A stretch of DNA of 40,186 nt from Myxococcota bacterium. GTDB taxonomy: Bacteria; Myxococcota_A; UBA796; JAJRTE01. The notes below the pieces were generated by a model, which did not search any database, had not been told where the DNA came from, and saw only the letters and a program-made list of their open reading frames with translations. The stretch covers positions 1 through 40,186 of the forward strand of contig JAJRTE010000150.1 of the NCBI GenBank assembly GCA_024278455.1, read 5' to 3'. Within the stretch, counting starts at the first letter, position 1. Each line of letters starts with the position of its first letter. This document shows positions 17,122 through 26,800 of this stretch, in pieces. The position numbers and the translations under genes were made by a program.

Positions 17122-17460
17122 GAAATCCTCCGGTTCAGTCCAACGGTCTTGCCTATCCAATCGGCATGGCGCGGCGAGTACTTGACAAGTTCCCCCTTCC
17201 GGAGGTCGCCCTGGAGTGATGGAATACCTATCGGCTAACTGGATGCCGTTCCTTGCACTCTGCCCGCGACCCGCCGTCCACACCCGCCCGAAACGGACAG
17301 CAGGACGTGCCTCCCGGCCCGTGCCGGGCCGTTCCTCACGTTCGTGCTAGCATACCGGCAGGCCGTGGCATTCAACTGGTATGGGATCGGTAGCTGTCCT
17401 GGCGGCTCGAGGACTGCCCGGGCCCGGTGACCATCCGATGGCTTGATGGAGGATGCCGTG
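17122..17460. other. Divergent intergenic region with a GC-rich hairpin
   Basis: No gene is seen. CCCGGC (17313-17318), loop CCGT, GCCGGG (17323-17328) is a stable hairpin. A TAGCAT at 17348-17353 is a weak -10 candidate for the propeller gene. The ribosome site of that gene (GGAGG, 17448-17452) ends the region. Confidence 0.4.
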
Positions 17461-20400
17461 ATGACGTATTGTCCCTGGGAATCGAGAACCCTGGTCCTCT
17501 TGCTGGTCGCATTCAGTGCCGCACTCGGGGCAGGATGCAGCGGTGCCGGAGGCGACGACGACAGCACGTCGCCAACCGGAACGCCTTCGGTAACGCCGGC
17601 AACGGCGGGGGAGGACTTCGTTTCAGCCCTTTCCGGCGGTGGCTACTACGGCGAGGACGCTGCCGCGGCTCCGGGTGATGATGCCGCACAGGAAGGCGAC
17701 GCGTCGGGAGACGCTCGAGAGGTCGAGGAGGCCGACATCTTCCTCCAGGAGGGCGACACGCTCTACATCCTGAACATGTACCGGGGGCTGATGATACTCG
17801 ACGTGTCGGACCCGGACGACCCGCTCGTCCTGGGCCGCCTTCCCCTCACCGGCTACCCGGTGGAAATGTACGTGCGCGACGGCCGGGCCTACGTGGTGGT
17901 GAGCGACTACTTCACCTACTGGCGCGTCGACGAGGCCGATACGTCCACGTCGAGCTTCTACGGCTCCATGATTGCCATCGTGGACGTGGCGGACGGCACG
18001 GCTCCCATGCTGCTCGGCCAGATAGACCTTGAAGGGTTCGTGAGCCAGACGCGGGCGGTGGGCGACGTCATCTACGCGGTGAGCACCCGCTACTCCTACT
18101 ACAGTTGCGGATCGGTCTCCGACGATGACGAGGATTCGACCACCGTGATCTCCATCGACATCGGCGACCCCACCGACCCTCACGAAGTCGACAGCGTCTC
18201 CTGGCCGGGAAGCTGGGCCCAGGTGCACGCCACATCGAACACGCTCTACGTGGTCGAACCGGACTACAACTACGAGGACACCATCGACGAGGAACCGGAT
18301 GAACTACCGCCGGAAGAGCGCCCCGATGGCGACGACGACCCGGACGGGGCCGCCACGCCCACCGGAGAGGGGACGGCCGGAGACTCCCACAGCGACCCGG
18401 AGCAGGCCGGTGGCCCCGCCGGTACCGATCCCGGGGACCAGGCGACCCCCACGCCATACGGCGACCCCGGCAACGAACCGGACGAGACCATCACCCCGAC
18501 TCCGGCTCGAGACCCCGGCCAGGACGAAGAACCCACCGAACCTCCGGCGGAACCGGCGCAGTCCTACTATGTCTCCCACATCACCTACCTCGACATCTCC
18601 GACCCCCATGGCACCATCGTCGAACGAGGCCGGATCGACGTGCCCGGCCAGACATGGGACAAGTTCGCCCTGGACGAATTCGAGGACACCTTCCGCATCG
18701 TCACCCAGAAATGGGACGGCGTGACCAGCGGCACGCTTTCCGTGATCGACGTCAGCGATCCCGGCGCACTTAGTGTGATGGCCGAAATGGACATCGTGCT
18801 CGACGTCCTCGAGTCGGTCACCGCCACCCGGTTCGACGGGACTCGAGGCTATGTTGTCACCGCGGAACAGACCGATCCCCTGTTCATCATCGACCTTTCG
18901 GACCCGTCCAATCCGCGGCTCGCCGGGGAGGTGCACATGTCCGGCCGGCTCGATCACCTGGAACCCCTCGGCGAACGGATCGTGGCCCTGGGACAGGATA
19001 CCGGTGACGAGGGCACCTGGCGCTTCGCCGTCAGCCTGTTCGATGTGTCTGACATGGACGACCCCAGCCTGCTGGACAGGGAACACATCGGCGACGACGC
19101 TGACACGAGTTGGTCCCAGGCCACCTGGGACGACAAGGCGTTCACCCTGCTGCCCGATGACGACGACCCGGATGACCGCGGGCTCATCGCCGTGCCCTTC
19201 TACGCCTATACCTACGCCGAAGAGGGGTACTACAGCGCTCCAACCGGAGGGGTTCAGCTCCTGGACTTCAACCAGGACGACCTCAACAAGCGCGGAATGG
19301 TCACACACCCCGGGTACGTGACTCGAGTCCGGCCGGTGAACAACCGGCTCGCAAGCATGTCGAACACCCGGTTGCTTATGATCGACATCGACGACCTGGA
19401 CAATCCTCGAGTCACGCGGGACCTGCAGCTCGCACGCAACATCACGGACTACGTGCCCATGGGGGACCGGGGTGTCCAGCTTGCGCTGCCCAACTGGTAC
19501 GACGGCCAGGAAGAGGCGAACCTGCGCGTGGTTCCGGGGGATTCCCCGGACCTGGTGAGCGAGGCCCTCTCCGAAGTCGCACTCGACCTGGACAGCGGTC
19601 AACTCGTACCGCTATCGGACGCCCTGGTCGCGGTGGCCTACACGCGCTATGACGAGTCGTGGGAGGCGACGAGTTGGCTCGACGTGTACGACATCACGGA
19701 CCCGGGCAATCCGGTCAGGGTGTCCAGCACCGAGCTTCCCGCACCGGTCTGGGTGTCATACTACTATGGATGGTATGCCTACAGCTACGGCTCGAGCGGC
19801 GGTGTCCTGGTCCAATCAGGCTCCCTGCTGGCGTACCTCGAGACCACCTATGACTACTATTACTATGGCTACCCCGTGGACACGGTGGAGGAGACGGAGC
19901 CCGGTGAGGGAGGCGCTTCTGCCGGCGAGACATCGGAGGAGACCGGGGATTCGGAATCCAGCGGCACGACCGGAGAGACAGGGGAAGCCACACCGGCGCC
20001 CACGCCCCGCGACGGCACACCCAGCCCCTATCCGGGCGACGATGAACCTGGGGAGGAGGCCGCCGCTCCGCTGACGACGCTTCACATCATCGACCTGGCC
20101 GACCCGGTCCACCCGTCGATCGTGTCCATCCCGTTCGACCAGAGCCTGTTCGGACTCTGGGCAGACGGGACCCGCCTGTACGCGACCCACGCGGAGCCGA
20201 TCGAGGGGGAATCCCTGGCTCGCTACTACGTCGACGTCGTGGATGTGTCCGACTCGAGCGCGCCCGAGGTCCTGGATCCGGTCAACATACCCGGAACGGC
20301 CTTGTACACGCCGGACGGTGGTGCGACCCTGGTCACCCTCGATTCGCAGTGGGCGACGTCCACCGAAGGCTACGACTATCTCGAGTACCGGTTGTACACC

Positions 20401-20853
20401 GTGGCGCTTCGCGGAGGGGGCGCGAGCGGGCTGGACCGGATCGAACTGCCCGGCTATGTCCAGTCTTTGGCTTTCTCCGGCGACGCCGCCTACGCGCTGA
20501 CCCAGGACTACTACTGGGACGTGGATTGGGAGAGCTACTGCGGCTACTACGGTTACCCTCTCCATCTTCGGGTCATCGACCTGCGCGATCCCAAGGCCCT
20601 CGTCGAGGCCGGTGACCAACGGCTCCCGCTTTCCTACGGCTACCTGCGGGACATCGAACAGGGGAGGCTGTTCGTCGACGGGTACGCCCAGGGCATGCTG
20701 ATATACGACATCACGTCCGATCCATTCGTGCCGGCGTTCGAAACCTCGATACGGACCAGCGGGTGGGTGATGCAGGTCCGGGCGCAGGCGCACCGGGCAT
20801 TCCTGCCGGCCGGGCTGTACGGTGTGTTCTCGGTCGACCTCGCCACGCCGTGA
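17461..20853 (+). CDS. Large beta-propeller lipoprotein with acidic Pro/Thr/Glu-rich inserts
   Basis: 1130 residues from the ATG at 17461, eight bases after GGAGG. The signal peptide ends with LGAGC, Cys26. The body is made of beta-propeller blades of the 'beta-propeller domain-containing' family (PF09826-like, also resembling LVIVD repeats). Recurrent units read L-x-I-L-D-V-S-D-P-x-x-P-x-x-x-G, then G-x-A-Y-V-V, for example ILDVSDPDDPLVLGRL and IIDLSDPSNPRLAGEV. Two low-complexity inserts interrupt the blades, at about 269-366 (EEPDELPPEERPDGDDDPDG onward) and 806-870 (many EETGDSESSGTT-like stretches). Clusters of tyrosine (YYYYGY) occur near 797. The protein should be on the outer surface and may bind other proteins; no enzyme motif is visible. 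The family is frequent in halophilic archaea, Myxococcota and Eisenbacteria-like phyla. Confidence 0.88.
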   Translation: MTYCPWESRTLVLLLVAFSAALGAGCSGAGGDDDSTSPTGTPSVTPATAGEDFVSALSGGGYYGEDAAAAPGDDAAQEGDASGDAREVEEADIFLQEGDTLYILNMYRGLMILDVSDPDDPLVLGRLPLTGYPVEMYVRDGRAYVVVSDYFTYWRVDEADTSTSSFYGSMIAIVDVADGTAPMLLGQIDLEGFVSQTRAVGDVIYAVSTRYSYYSCGSVSDDDEDSTTVISIDIGDPTDPHEVDSVSWPGSWAQVHATSNTLYVVEPDYNYEDTIDEEPDELPPEERPDGDDDPDGAATPTGEGTAGDSHSDPEQAGGPAGTDPGDQATPTPYGDPGNEPDETITPTPARDPGQDEEPTEPPAEPAQSYYVSHITYLDISDPHGTIVERGRIDVPGQTWDKFALDEFEDTFRIVTQKWDGVTSGTLSVIDVSDPGALSVMAEMDIVLDVLESVTATRFDGTRGYVVTAEQTDPLFIIDLSDPSNPRLAGEVHMSGRLDHLEPLGERIVALGQDTGDEGTWRFAVSLFDVSDMDDPSLLDREHIGDDADTSWSQATWDDKAFTLLPDDDDPDDRGLIAVPFYAYTYAEEGYYSAPTGGVQLLDFNQDDLNKRGMVTHPGYVTRVRPVNNRLASMSNTRLLMIDIDDLDNPRVTRDLQLARNITDYVPMGDRGVQLALPNWYDGQEEANLRVVPGDSPDLVSEALSEVALDLDSGQLVPLSDALVAVAYTRYDESWEATSWLDVYDITDPGNPVRVSSTELPAPVWVSYYYGWYAYSYGSSGGVLVQSGSLLAYLETTYDYYYYGYPVDTVEETEPGEGGASAGETSEETGDSESSGTTGETGEATPAPTPRDGTPSPYPGDDEPGEEAAAPLTTLHIIDLADPVHPSIVSIPFDQSLFGLWADGTRLYATHAEPIEGESLARYYVDVVDVSDSSAPEVLDPVNIPGTALYTPDGGATLVTLDSQWATSTEGYDYLEYRLYTVALRGGGASGLDRIELPGYVQSLAFSGDAAYALTQDYYWDVDWESYCGYYGYPLHLRVIDLRDPKALVEAGDQRLPLSYGYLRDIEQGRLFVDGYAQGMLIYDITSDPFVPAFETSIRTSGWVMQVRAQAHRAFLPAGLYGVFSVDLATP

Positions 20854-21445
20854 GCCGCCGGGACGCTCCGAGCGCGCGTTTCACCTGCCCCTGACCCCAC
20901 TGTTCATCTCCTCGCCTGCTTGCGTATCCACCGTCCTGGGGCCGTTCCGGCGGGGCGGGTGCACCGGTTCACGGCGGCCGGGGGTCCGACACACTCCGAA
21001 CGGGAGTTCGGAAAAAAAAGCCATCGAGACCCGGCGCGTCGGCTTCGAAGGAGGGAGGTGAGCTTTCACGAACAACTCTTCTTACCTTCGAGTGCAGGCA
21101 AAGAGTGGTGATTGCTGCTCACGAGCCGGGTTCGATGGCTCTGAGAAACATAAGTAACGCACTCGGCTCGAAAATAAAGCGAACGAGATGGAATTTGCCG
21201 GTATGGGGGGACCGCACCGTCCTGCCTGGGACATCCTTGTAGTCGAGACTACAACAATCGCTGGCATCCTCCCGCCGATGGACGACGTTCCTGCTTGCCC
21301 GCCTCCCGGGATTCGAGGTATCCTTGCACGACTGCCCGGCGACCAGCGTGGCTCTGGGTCGCCCCCCGGGTCGAGCGCGGGTCGCCCTCGCAAGACCCCG
21401 GGAGCCGGAACAGGGTCCGGCGGCTGTTCAGGAAACCTGGAGACC
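20854..21445. other. 592-base non-coding region with several inverted repeats
   Basis: No gene passes inspection. It contains TCCGAAC-GGGA-GTTCGGA (20995-21012) followed by A8. It also has two mutually exclusive pairings of one arm: GAGCC...GGCTC around 21124-21141, and CGAGCCG (21122-21128) with CGGCTCG (21164-21170), the latter followed by AAAATAAAG. The 18-bp dyad at 21237-21254 is listed separately. The stretch 21100-21180 is clearly richer in A+T than its surroundings, as expected of a regulatory region for the membrane-protein gene at 21446. Confidence 0.5.
21237..21254. promoter_or_regulatory. Operator-like perfect dyad TTGTAGTC-GA-GACTACAA
   Basis: Two perfect 8-bp arms separated by two bases, about 190 bases upstream of the MFS/spermidine-synthase-like gene. 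Size and spacing suit a dimeric helix-turn-helix repressor. The regulator is not identifiable from the window. Confidence 0.55.
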
Positions 21446-23779
21446 ATGTCGACGCGCGCATCCCGCTCATCGTTCCTGCTGCTACCTGCCTTCCTCCTCT
21501 CCGGCTATGCCGCTCTCGCCTACGAGATGTCGTGGATGCGACGGCTGGTTTCGCTGTTCGGCGTCACCTACTTCGCCATCACGACGATTCTCACCGTGTT
21601 CATGGCCGGCCTGGCGTTGGGGAACTTCTCGGCCGGCAAGCTCGTAGATCGGTGGCAGAAGCGCCCGCTGCTCGTCTTTGCGGGCCTCGAGCTGTTCCTG
21701 GCGGTCTATGCGCAGCTCTTCCCGCACGTGCGACACATCGTCGAAGGGGTGTACCTGTCATGGTCACTGGGTAGCGACGCCTCCTTCACCGCCCACGCGG
21801 CGCTGAGGTTTCTGTGCGCGGTGTTGATCCTCTTGCCGCCCACGCTGGTGTCCGGAGCGACACTGCCGGCCGCGAGCAAGGCGTTCGTGACTCGAGACAC
21901 GCGCATCGGCGCCGATCTGGCTGTCCTGTACGGCGCCAACGTGGTGGGAGCCGCATCCGGGGCCCTGCTGACGACCTTTTTCACCATCGGCCTGTTCGGC
22001 TACGGCGTGACGGCATGGCTCGGCACATCCGCCAACCTCGTCGCGGCAGGGCTGGCGCTGATCGCGGACCGCAGGAGGCATGCCGGGAAGGTGGCGCCGC
22101 CAGCGCCACGGGTCGCGCCGCCCTCCTCGCCACGGGAGGAGACCGGCCCACCGCGGGACGAAACGGCGGCCGAACGGTCCGGGCGGGGGTGGCGGTCGGT
22201 CTGGCGTCCGGAGTTCCATGTCGTGGGGACGGCCTATTTCGTTGTGGGCTTCTGTGCGCTCGGCACGGAGGTACTGTGGACTCGAGCGTTCTCGCAGTTC
22301 GGGTTCAATCCGGCCACCTACGTCTTCGGCCTCATCCTCGCGACCTGGCTGACCGGCCACGCCATCGGCTCGAGCCTGCTCTATCCCCTGCTCGTCAGGT
22401 GGGTATCGCCCCGCCGCCTGTTTCCCGCACTGCCCATCGCGATTGGGCTGATGTCAGCAGCCTCGGTCCCCTTCCTGCGCCATCGACCGGACATCATGAC
22501 GCCGGTTCACTGGTTGCGATCCCTTGGGATGGTCCTTCCGGCCGAACGTGCCTGGCTGCTGATCCCCGCGCTTCTCCTTCCCGCGGCCTGCTCCGGGGCC
22601 ATGTTCCCTCTCGCGTCGAAGCTTTCCATCCGGGGTGTCGGCGGTGTGGGGAGGGGGGTCGGTTCTCTTGCCGCCCTGTCGACCGTCGGGGGGATCGCCG
22701 GCTCGTTCCTCACCGGTTTCTTCTTGTTGCCGGCGCTGGGTGCCGTCCACGGTATCATACTGTTCGCGGGACTCGTCCTGATGGCGGGTGTCTGGAGTGC
22801 CTGGGCGCTGGCTCCCCGCGGGCTTGCCCGGCTGGCTCGAGCGGCCGCCGGCACGGTCGTCGCGGCCGCCATCACGGTGGTCGTCATTGCGGAGGTCCCT
22901 GCCTGGGCCCACCTGATCCTCTTCGAGAACGAGAAGCTCATCACCTTCGCCGAGGGCCGGAATAGTTCCACCGCTGTCATCGAGCACCCCGCCAGGGGAC
23001 GGATGATGCTGGTGCAGGGCGAGCGACTGATGGGGGGCGGCTCGGACATCGCCCTGGCCGCGCAACTCCACCCGTCACCCCGAAGCGCCCTGATCATCGG
23101 CCTCGGCACCGGTCGAGTGACCATTCGCGCACTGCAAATGCCGGTATTCCAGGAGGTGACCGCTGTCGACGTGGACGGTGACCTTCCGGCGATAATACCC
23201 TACATGAACGTGTTCGACGACAGCCTCATGGAACCACCCCGGTTCCGGTTCGTGGAGGACGACGGGCGCCACTACCTCCTCACCCACCGGGACAGCTTCG
23301 ATATCATCGTGAACGACGCGGCCATCTATGCGTGGTACCTCGAACTCTCCACCCTCGAGTTCAACCGCCTGGCGCGCTCGAGGCTGGCCCCCGAAGGGCT
23401 CTATGTCGGCCGACTCCATACGAGGCGCATCACGCGACGCGCGCTCCGGAACGAACTCAGAACGTTCCTCGAGGTGTTCCCCAACGCGGCGTTCTGGAAG
23501 CTGACCCCTGACATCGGGATGCTGGTGGGCAGGAACGGAGATCGTCCTGTCGACGACTACGGCGACGTCTACCACGGTGGGCTCGACGCGCAGTACGAAC
23601 CCCAGTTGTGGATGACCGCGGACCAGATGCGCGCCGAGGCGGAACAGGGCAGGCTCATCACCGACGCCCGGCCGCTCCACATCCCGTACACCTTTCTCCC
23701 CTACGACCTCCAGCCCATCCTCGAGTACACGCCCCCCGGGGCGCTTCCTGGCGCGATGGTGGCGCCTCAGGCGGAATAG
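21446..23779 (+). CDS. Fused MFS-type membrane protein / spermidine synthase-like protein
   Basis: 777 residues from the ATG at 21446, with GGAG close upstream; the frame is open further back but without a signal or ribosome site. The first 500 residues are hydrophobic: I see about 12-14 membrane segments, beginning LLLPAFLLSGYAALAYEMSW. GYAALAYE(M/V)xW is the recurrent first-helix signature of fused MFS/spermidine synthases. A cytoplasmic loop near 215-250 is rich in Pro and Arg. The C-terminal 230 residues are a Rossmann methyltransferase-like domain: ALIIGLGTGRVTIRA near 548-562 is the nucleotide-binding loop, followed by VTAVDVDGDLPAI. The polyamine synthase aspartates are not obvious: FDIIVNDAAIYAWYLE replaces the usual VDSxDP segment. 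An aminopropyl transfer role is therefore doubtful. Confidence 0.82.
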   Translation: MSTRASRSSFLLLPAFLLSGYAALAYEMSWMRRLVSLFGVTYFAITTILTVFMAGLALGNFSAGKLVDRWQKRPLLVFAGLELFLAVYAQLFPHVRHIVEGVYLSWSLGSDASFTAHAALRFLCAVLILLPPTLVSGATLPAASKAFVTRDTRIGADLAVLYGANVVGAASGALLTTFFTIGLFGYGVTAWLGTSANLVAAGLALIADRRRHAGKVAPPAPRVAPPSSPREETGPPRDETAAERSGRGWRSVWRPEFHVVGTAYFVVGFCALGTEVLWTRAFSQFGFNPATYVFGLILATWLTGHAIGSSLLYPLLVRWVSPRRLFPALPIAIGLMSAASVPFLRHRPDIMTPVHWLRSLGMVLPAERAWLLIPALLLPAACSGAMFPLASKLSIRGVGGVGRGVGSLAALSTVGGIAGSFLTGFFLLPALGAVHGIILFAGLVLMAGVWSAWALAPRGLARLARAAAGTVVAAAITVVVIAEVPAWAHLILFENEKLITFAEGRNSSTAVIEHPARGRMMLVQGERLMGGGSDIALAAQLHPSPRSALIIGLGTGRVTIRALQMPVFQEVTAVDVDGDLPAIIPYMNVFDDSLMEPPRFRFVEDDGRHYLLTHRDSFDIIVNDAAIYAWYLELSTLEFNRLARSRLAPEGLYVGRLHTRRITRRALRNELRTFLEVFPNAAFWKLTPDIGMLVGRNGDRPVDDYGDVYHGGLDAQYEPQLWMTADQMRAEAEQGRLITDARPLHIPYTFLPYDLQPILEYTPPGALPGAMVAPQAE

Positions 23780-23800
23780 GGAAGACCATGCACGCAATGC

Positions 23801-23829
23801 TTGCTGCCTTCGACACGACGGGTTATCTT
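23801..23829 (+). promoter_or_regulatory. Possible promoter for the thrombospondin type-3 repeat gene
   Basis: TTGCTG (23801-23806), 17 bp, TATCTT (23824-23829), starting 22 bases after the preceding stop codon. This would give a leader of about 55 bases. Confidence 0.45.
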
Positions 23830-23890
23830 GGGGGCATCCCGATCGTGGCCCAAGGCAGCAGCCAACTTCGACGTTCCACGGAGGAAACCC

Positions 23891-26800
23891 ATGCCCCGCG
23901 TCTCTTCCTTGTTCGCCTTCGCCACCGTTGCCTTTTCTGTAACGCTCCTGGTTCCGGGAGCAGCCTCCACGCCCCGGCATCCCATGGGCGGCTGGTCTGG
24001 CACCCTGCCTGGTGGCAGCGGAGCCGCCCGAACGTGGCCCGCAGCCGAATTACGGTATGAAGACCCGGACGGATTGCTGCTGGCCGGCGCGCAGGAGCAG
24101 CAGGTGTCCCCTTTCATCGCATTCGGAGACGGCCTGTTCCTCGTCGTCTGGGCGGACTGGCGTGCGTTCGACTACGACATCTACGCTGCTCGAGTCACCC
24201 CGGACGGCCAGGTGCTCGACCCGGACGGTATCGAGATCGCCGCCAGCAATGATGACGAGACAGTCCCGGACGTGGCATGGAGCGGCTCCACCTTCCTCGT
24301 GGTCTGGCAACGGTGCGACTACGGAACCGGGGCGAACTGCCACATCGAAGCAGCTCGGCTGGACACCGGCGGGGTGGTTCTCGACTCGGCCCCCATCACC
24401 GTATCCGGGCCGGGCGGTCACCAGGTGGAGCCTCGAGTCGCTTGGAACGGCAAGCGATTTCTCGCTGTCTGGACGGAGGCCGGCGGCGAAGCCTCCGATA
24501 TCCACGGCAGCCTGGTGACCGAGACCGGCGGAGTCGGCAGCGGTATCCTCACGTTGTCGGACGCGAGCGGCGACCAGGTGCAACCGGCCTTGGCCACTGG
24601 TTCCGACAGCACGCTGGTGGTCTGGACGGACGAGAGAAACGACGGCGCTTCCGCGATCTTCGGGACTCGAGTCGACACGCTCGGCGAGGTCCTGGATCCG
24701 GACGGTATCCTGGTATCTCCAGGCGACGGATTCCGTGTTCATCCGGACGCGGCCTGGGGTGGCCACCTCTTCCTCGTCTCCTGGGCCGAAGCGTGCTCCC
24801 AGGACGGATGCAACGCCATCGAAGCGGCATTGGTCGCGCGAGACGGCGCGGTGCTCGACCCATCCCCCGCCACCCTCTCCGACACCGAGACGATCGTGGG
24901 GTCTCCTCGAGCCGCCTGGGGAGGGTTCGATTTCTTCGTGGCATGGGCATCACTGGAGGCCGGGGCCGGAGACTGGGATATCGCCGGTATCCGCGTCGAT
25001 GGCGGCCTGGTGCCGGTTGACGGCGCTCCGATCTCCCTGTCCAGCGCCGGGGGAGACCAGGACACGCCCGCCGTGGTCTACGGCTCTCCCACCTTCCTGT
25101 TCGCCTGGACCGATCGCCGCTGCACGCCAGAAGGGAACGACTGCGCGGACATCTACGGCGCTCGAGTCGTCCAGGAGGTATCCGACCTGGACGGAGACGG
25201 TCTCACCGGCGACGTGGACAACTGTCCCGACGTGGCGAACGCGGGCCAGGAAGACCAGGACCTGGACGGTATCGGCGACGCATGCGACATCTGCCCCACA
25301 GACGACACGAACGATGAGGACGGTGACGGGTGGTGCGGCATCGATGACAACTGTCCCGGAGACGCCAACCCCGATCAGGCTGATGAAGACAAGGACGGTG
25401 TGGGCGACGCATGCGACACCTGTCCCCTCGATCCCGCCAACGACGCCGACAGCGACGGCATCTGCGCCGGCGACGACAACTGCCCTGACGTTGCCAATCC
25501 GGACCAGGCGGACGGGGACAAGGATGGTATCGGCAGCGCCTGCGACCCCTGCCCGGCCGACCCGCTCAACGATCCCGATGGCGACGGTGTCTGCGAGTCG
25601 GCCGACAACTGCCCGGGCACCGCCAACCCCGACCAGGCCGACACCGACGCTGACGGAGTGGGCGACGCTTGCGACGCCTGTCCGGACAGGCCTGACGACG
25701 ACGCGGACGGTGTGTGCAACGACGCCGACAACTGCCCGGTCACGGCGAATCCCGACCAGGCCGACACCGACGGCGATGGATTCGGCGACGCATGCGACAC
25801 CTGTCCTCTCGATCCCAAGAACGACGGCGACGAAGACGGGGTGTGCGGCGACGAGGACAACTGCCCGGCCATCTACAACAAGGACCAGGCCGACACCGAC
25901 GGCGACGGACTGGGCGACGCTTGCGACACCTGCTCCAATGACCCCAACAACGACGAGGACGGCGACGGATTCTGCGCGGACGAGGACAACTGTCCCCGCG
26001 TCTCCAACCCCGAGCAGGTGGACAGCGACGGCAACGGCCTCGGCGACCCTTGCGACAACTGCCCCGGTGACACCGACCTGGACTACGACGGTATCTGCAC
26101 TTCCGCCGACAACTGTCCCGAAACCGCCAACCCCGACCAGGCCGATACCGACGCCGACGGCACCGGCGACGCATGCGACCCATGCCCCCTGGACCCCGAC
26201 AACGACGCCGACGCCGACGGATTCTGCGCGGACAACGACAACTGTCCGGCCAAGTTCAACGACGACCAGGCCGACTTCGACGCGGACGGGCTGGGTGACC
26301 TCTGCGACGCCTGCCCCGAGGACGCCGCCAACGACGCCGACGGCGACGGCAAGTGTGCGAACGAAGACAACTGCCCTGATGTTGCCAACGCGGACCAGGC
26401 CGATGCCGACACCGACGGCACCGGCGACGCATGCGACCCCTGCCCCATGGACCCCGGCAACGACGCCGACGCCGACGGCCTCTGCGCGGACGAAGACAAC
26501 TGTCCCGACGTGGCCAACGCGACCCAGTTCGACATGGACGGCGACGGGATAGGCGACCTCTGCGACGCCTGCGTCACCGACCCGGACAATGACGCCGACG
26601 GCGACAACCTGTGCGCCGCCGAGGACAACTGCCCCGACGTCGCCAACCCTGGCCAACTGGACACCAACGGCAACGGCATCGGCGACGCATGCGACGGCTG
26701 CGCCACCCAACCCGACCTCGACGGGGACGGACGCTGCGGCGCCGACGACAACTGCCCGCGCGTGGCGAACCCAGACCAGGAAGACCGGGACAACGATGGT

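Noticed and set aside
20995..21019. Intrinsic terminator (7-bp hairpin next to an A8/T8 tract)
   Set aside because: On the plus strand the hairpin is followed by A residues, not T. On the minus strand the T-tract comes before the stem. Neither orientation works.
21053..21112. Tiny frame after GGAGGGAGGTGA (GTG at 21059, 17 codons)
   Set aside because: The ribosome-like sequence overlaps the supposed start codon, and nothing else supports a gene.
21122..21145. tRNA-like T-arm (GGGTTCGAT between GAGCC and GGCTC)
   Set aside because: No matching acceptor, D- or anticodon arm is found around it, and the loop is too long for a T-loop.
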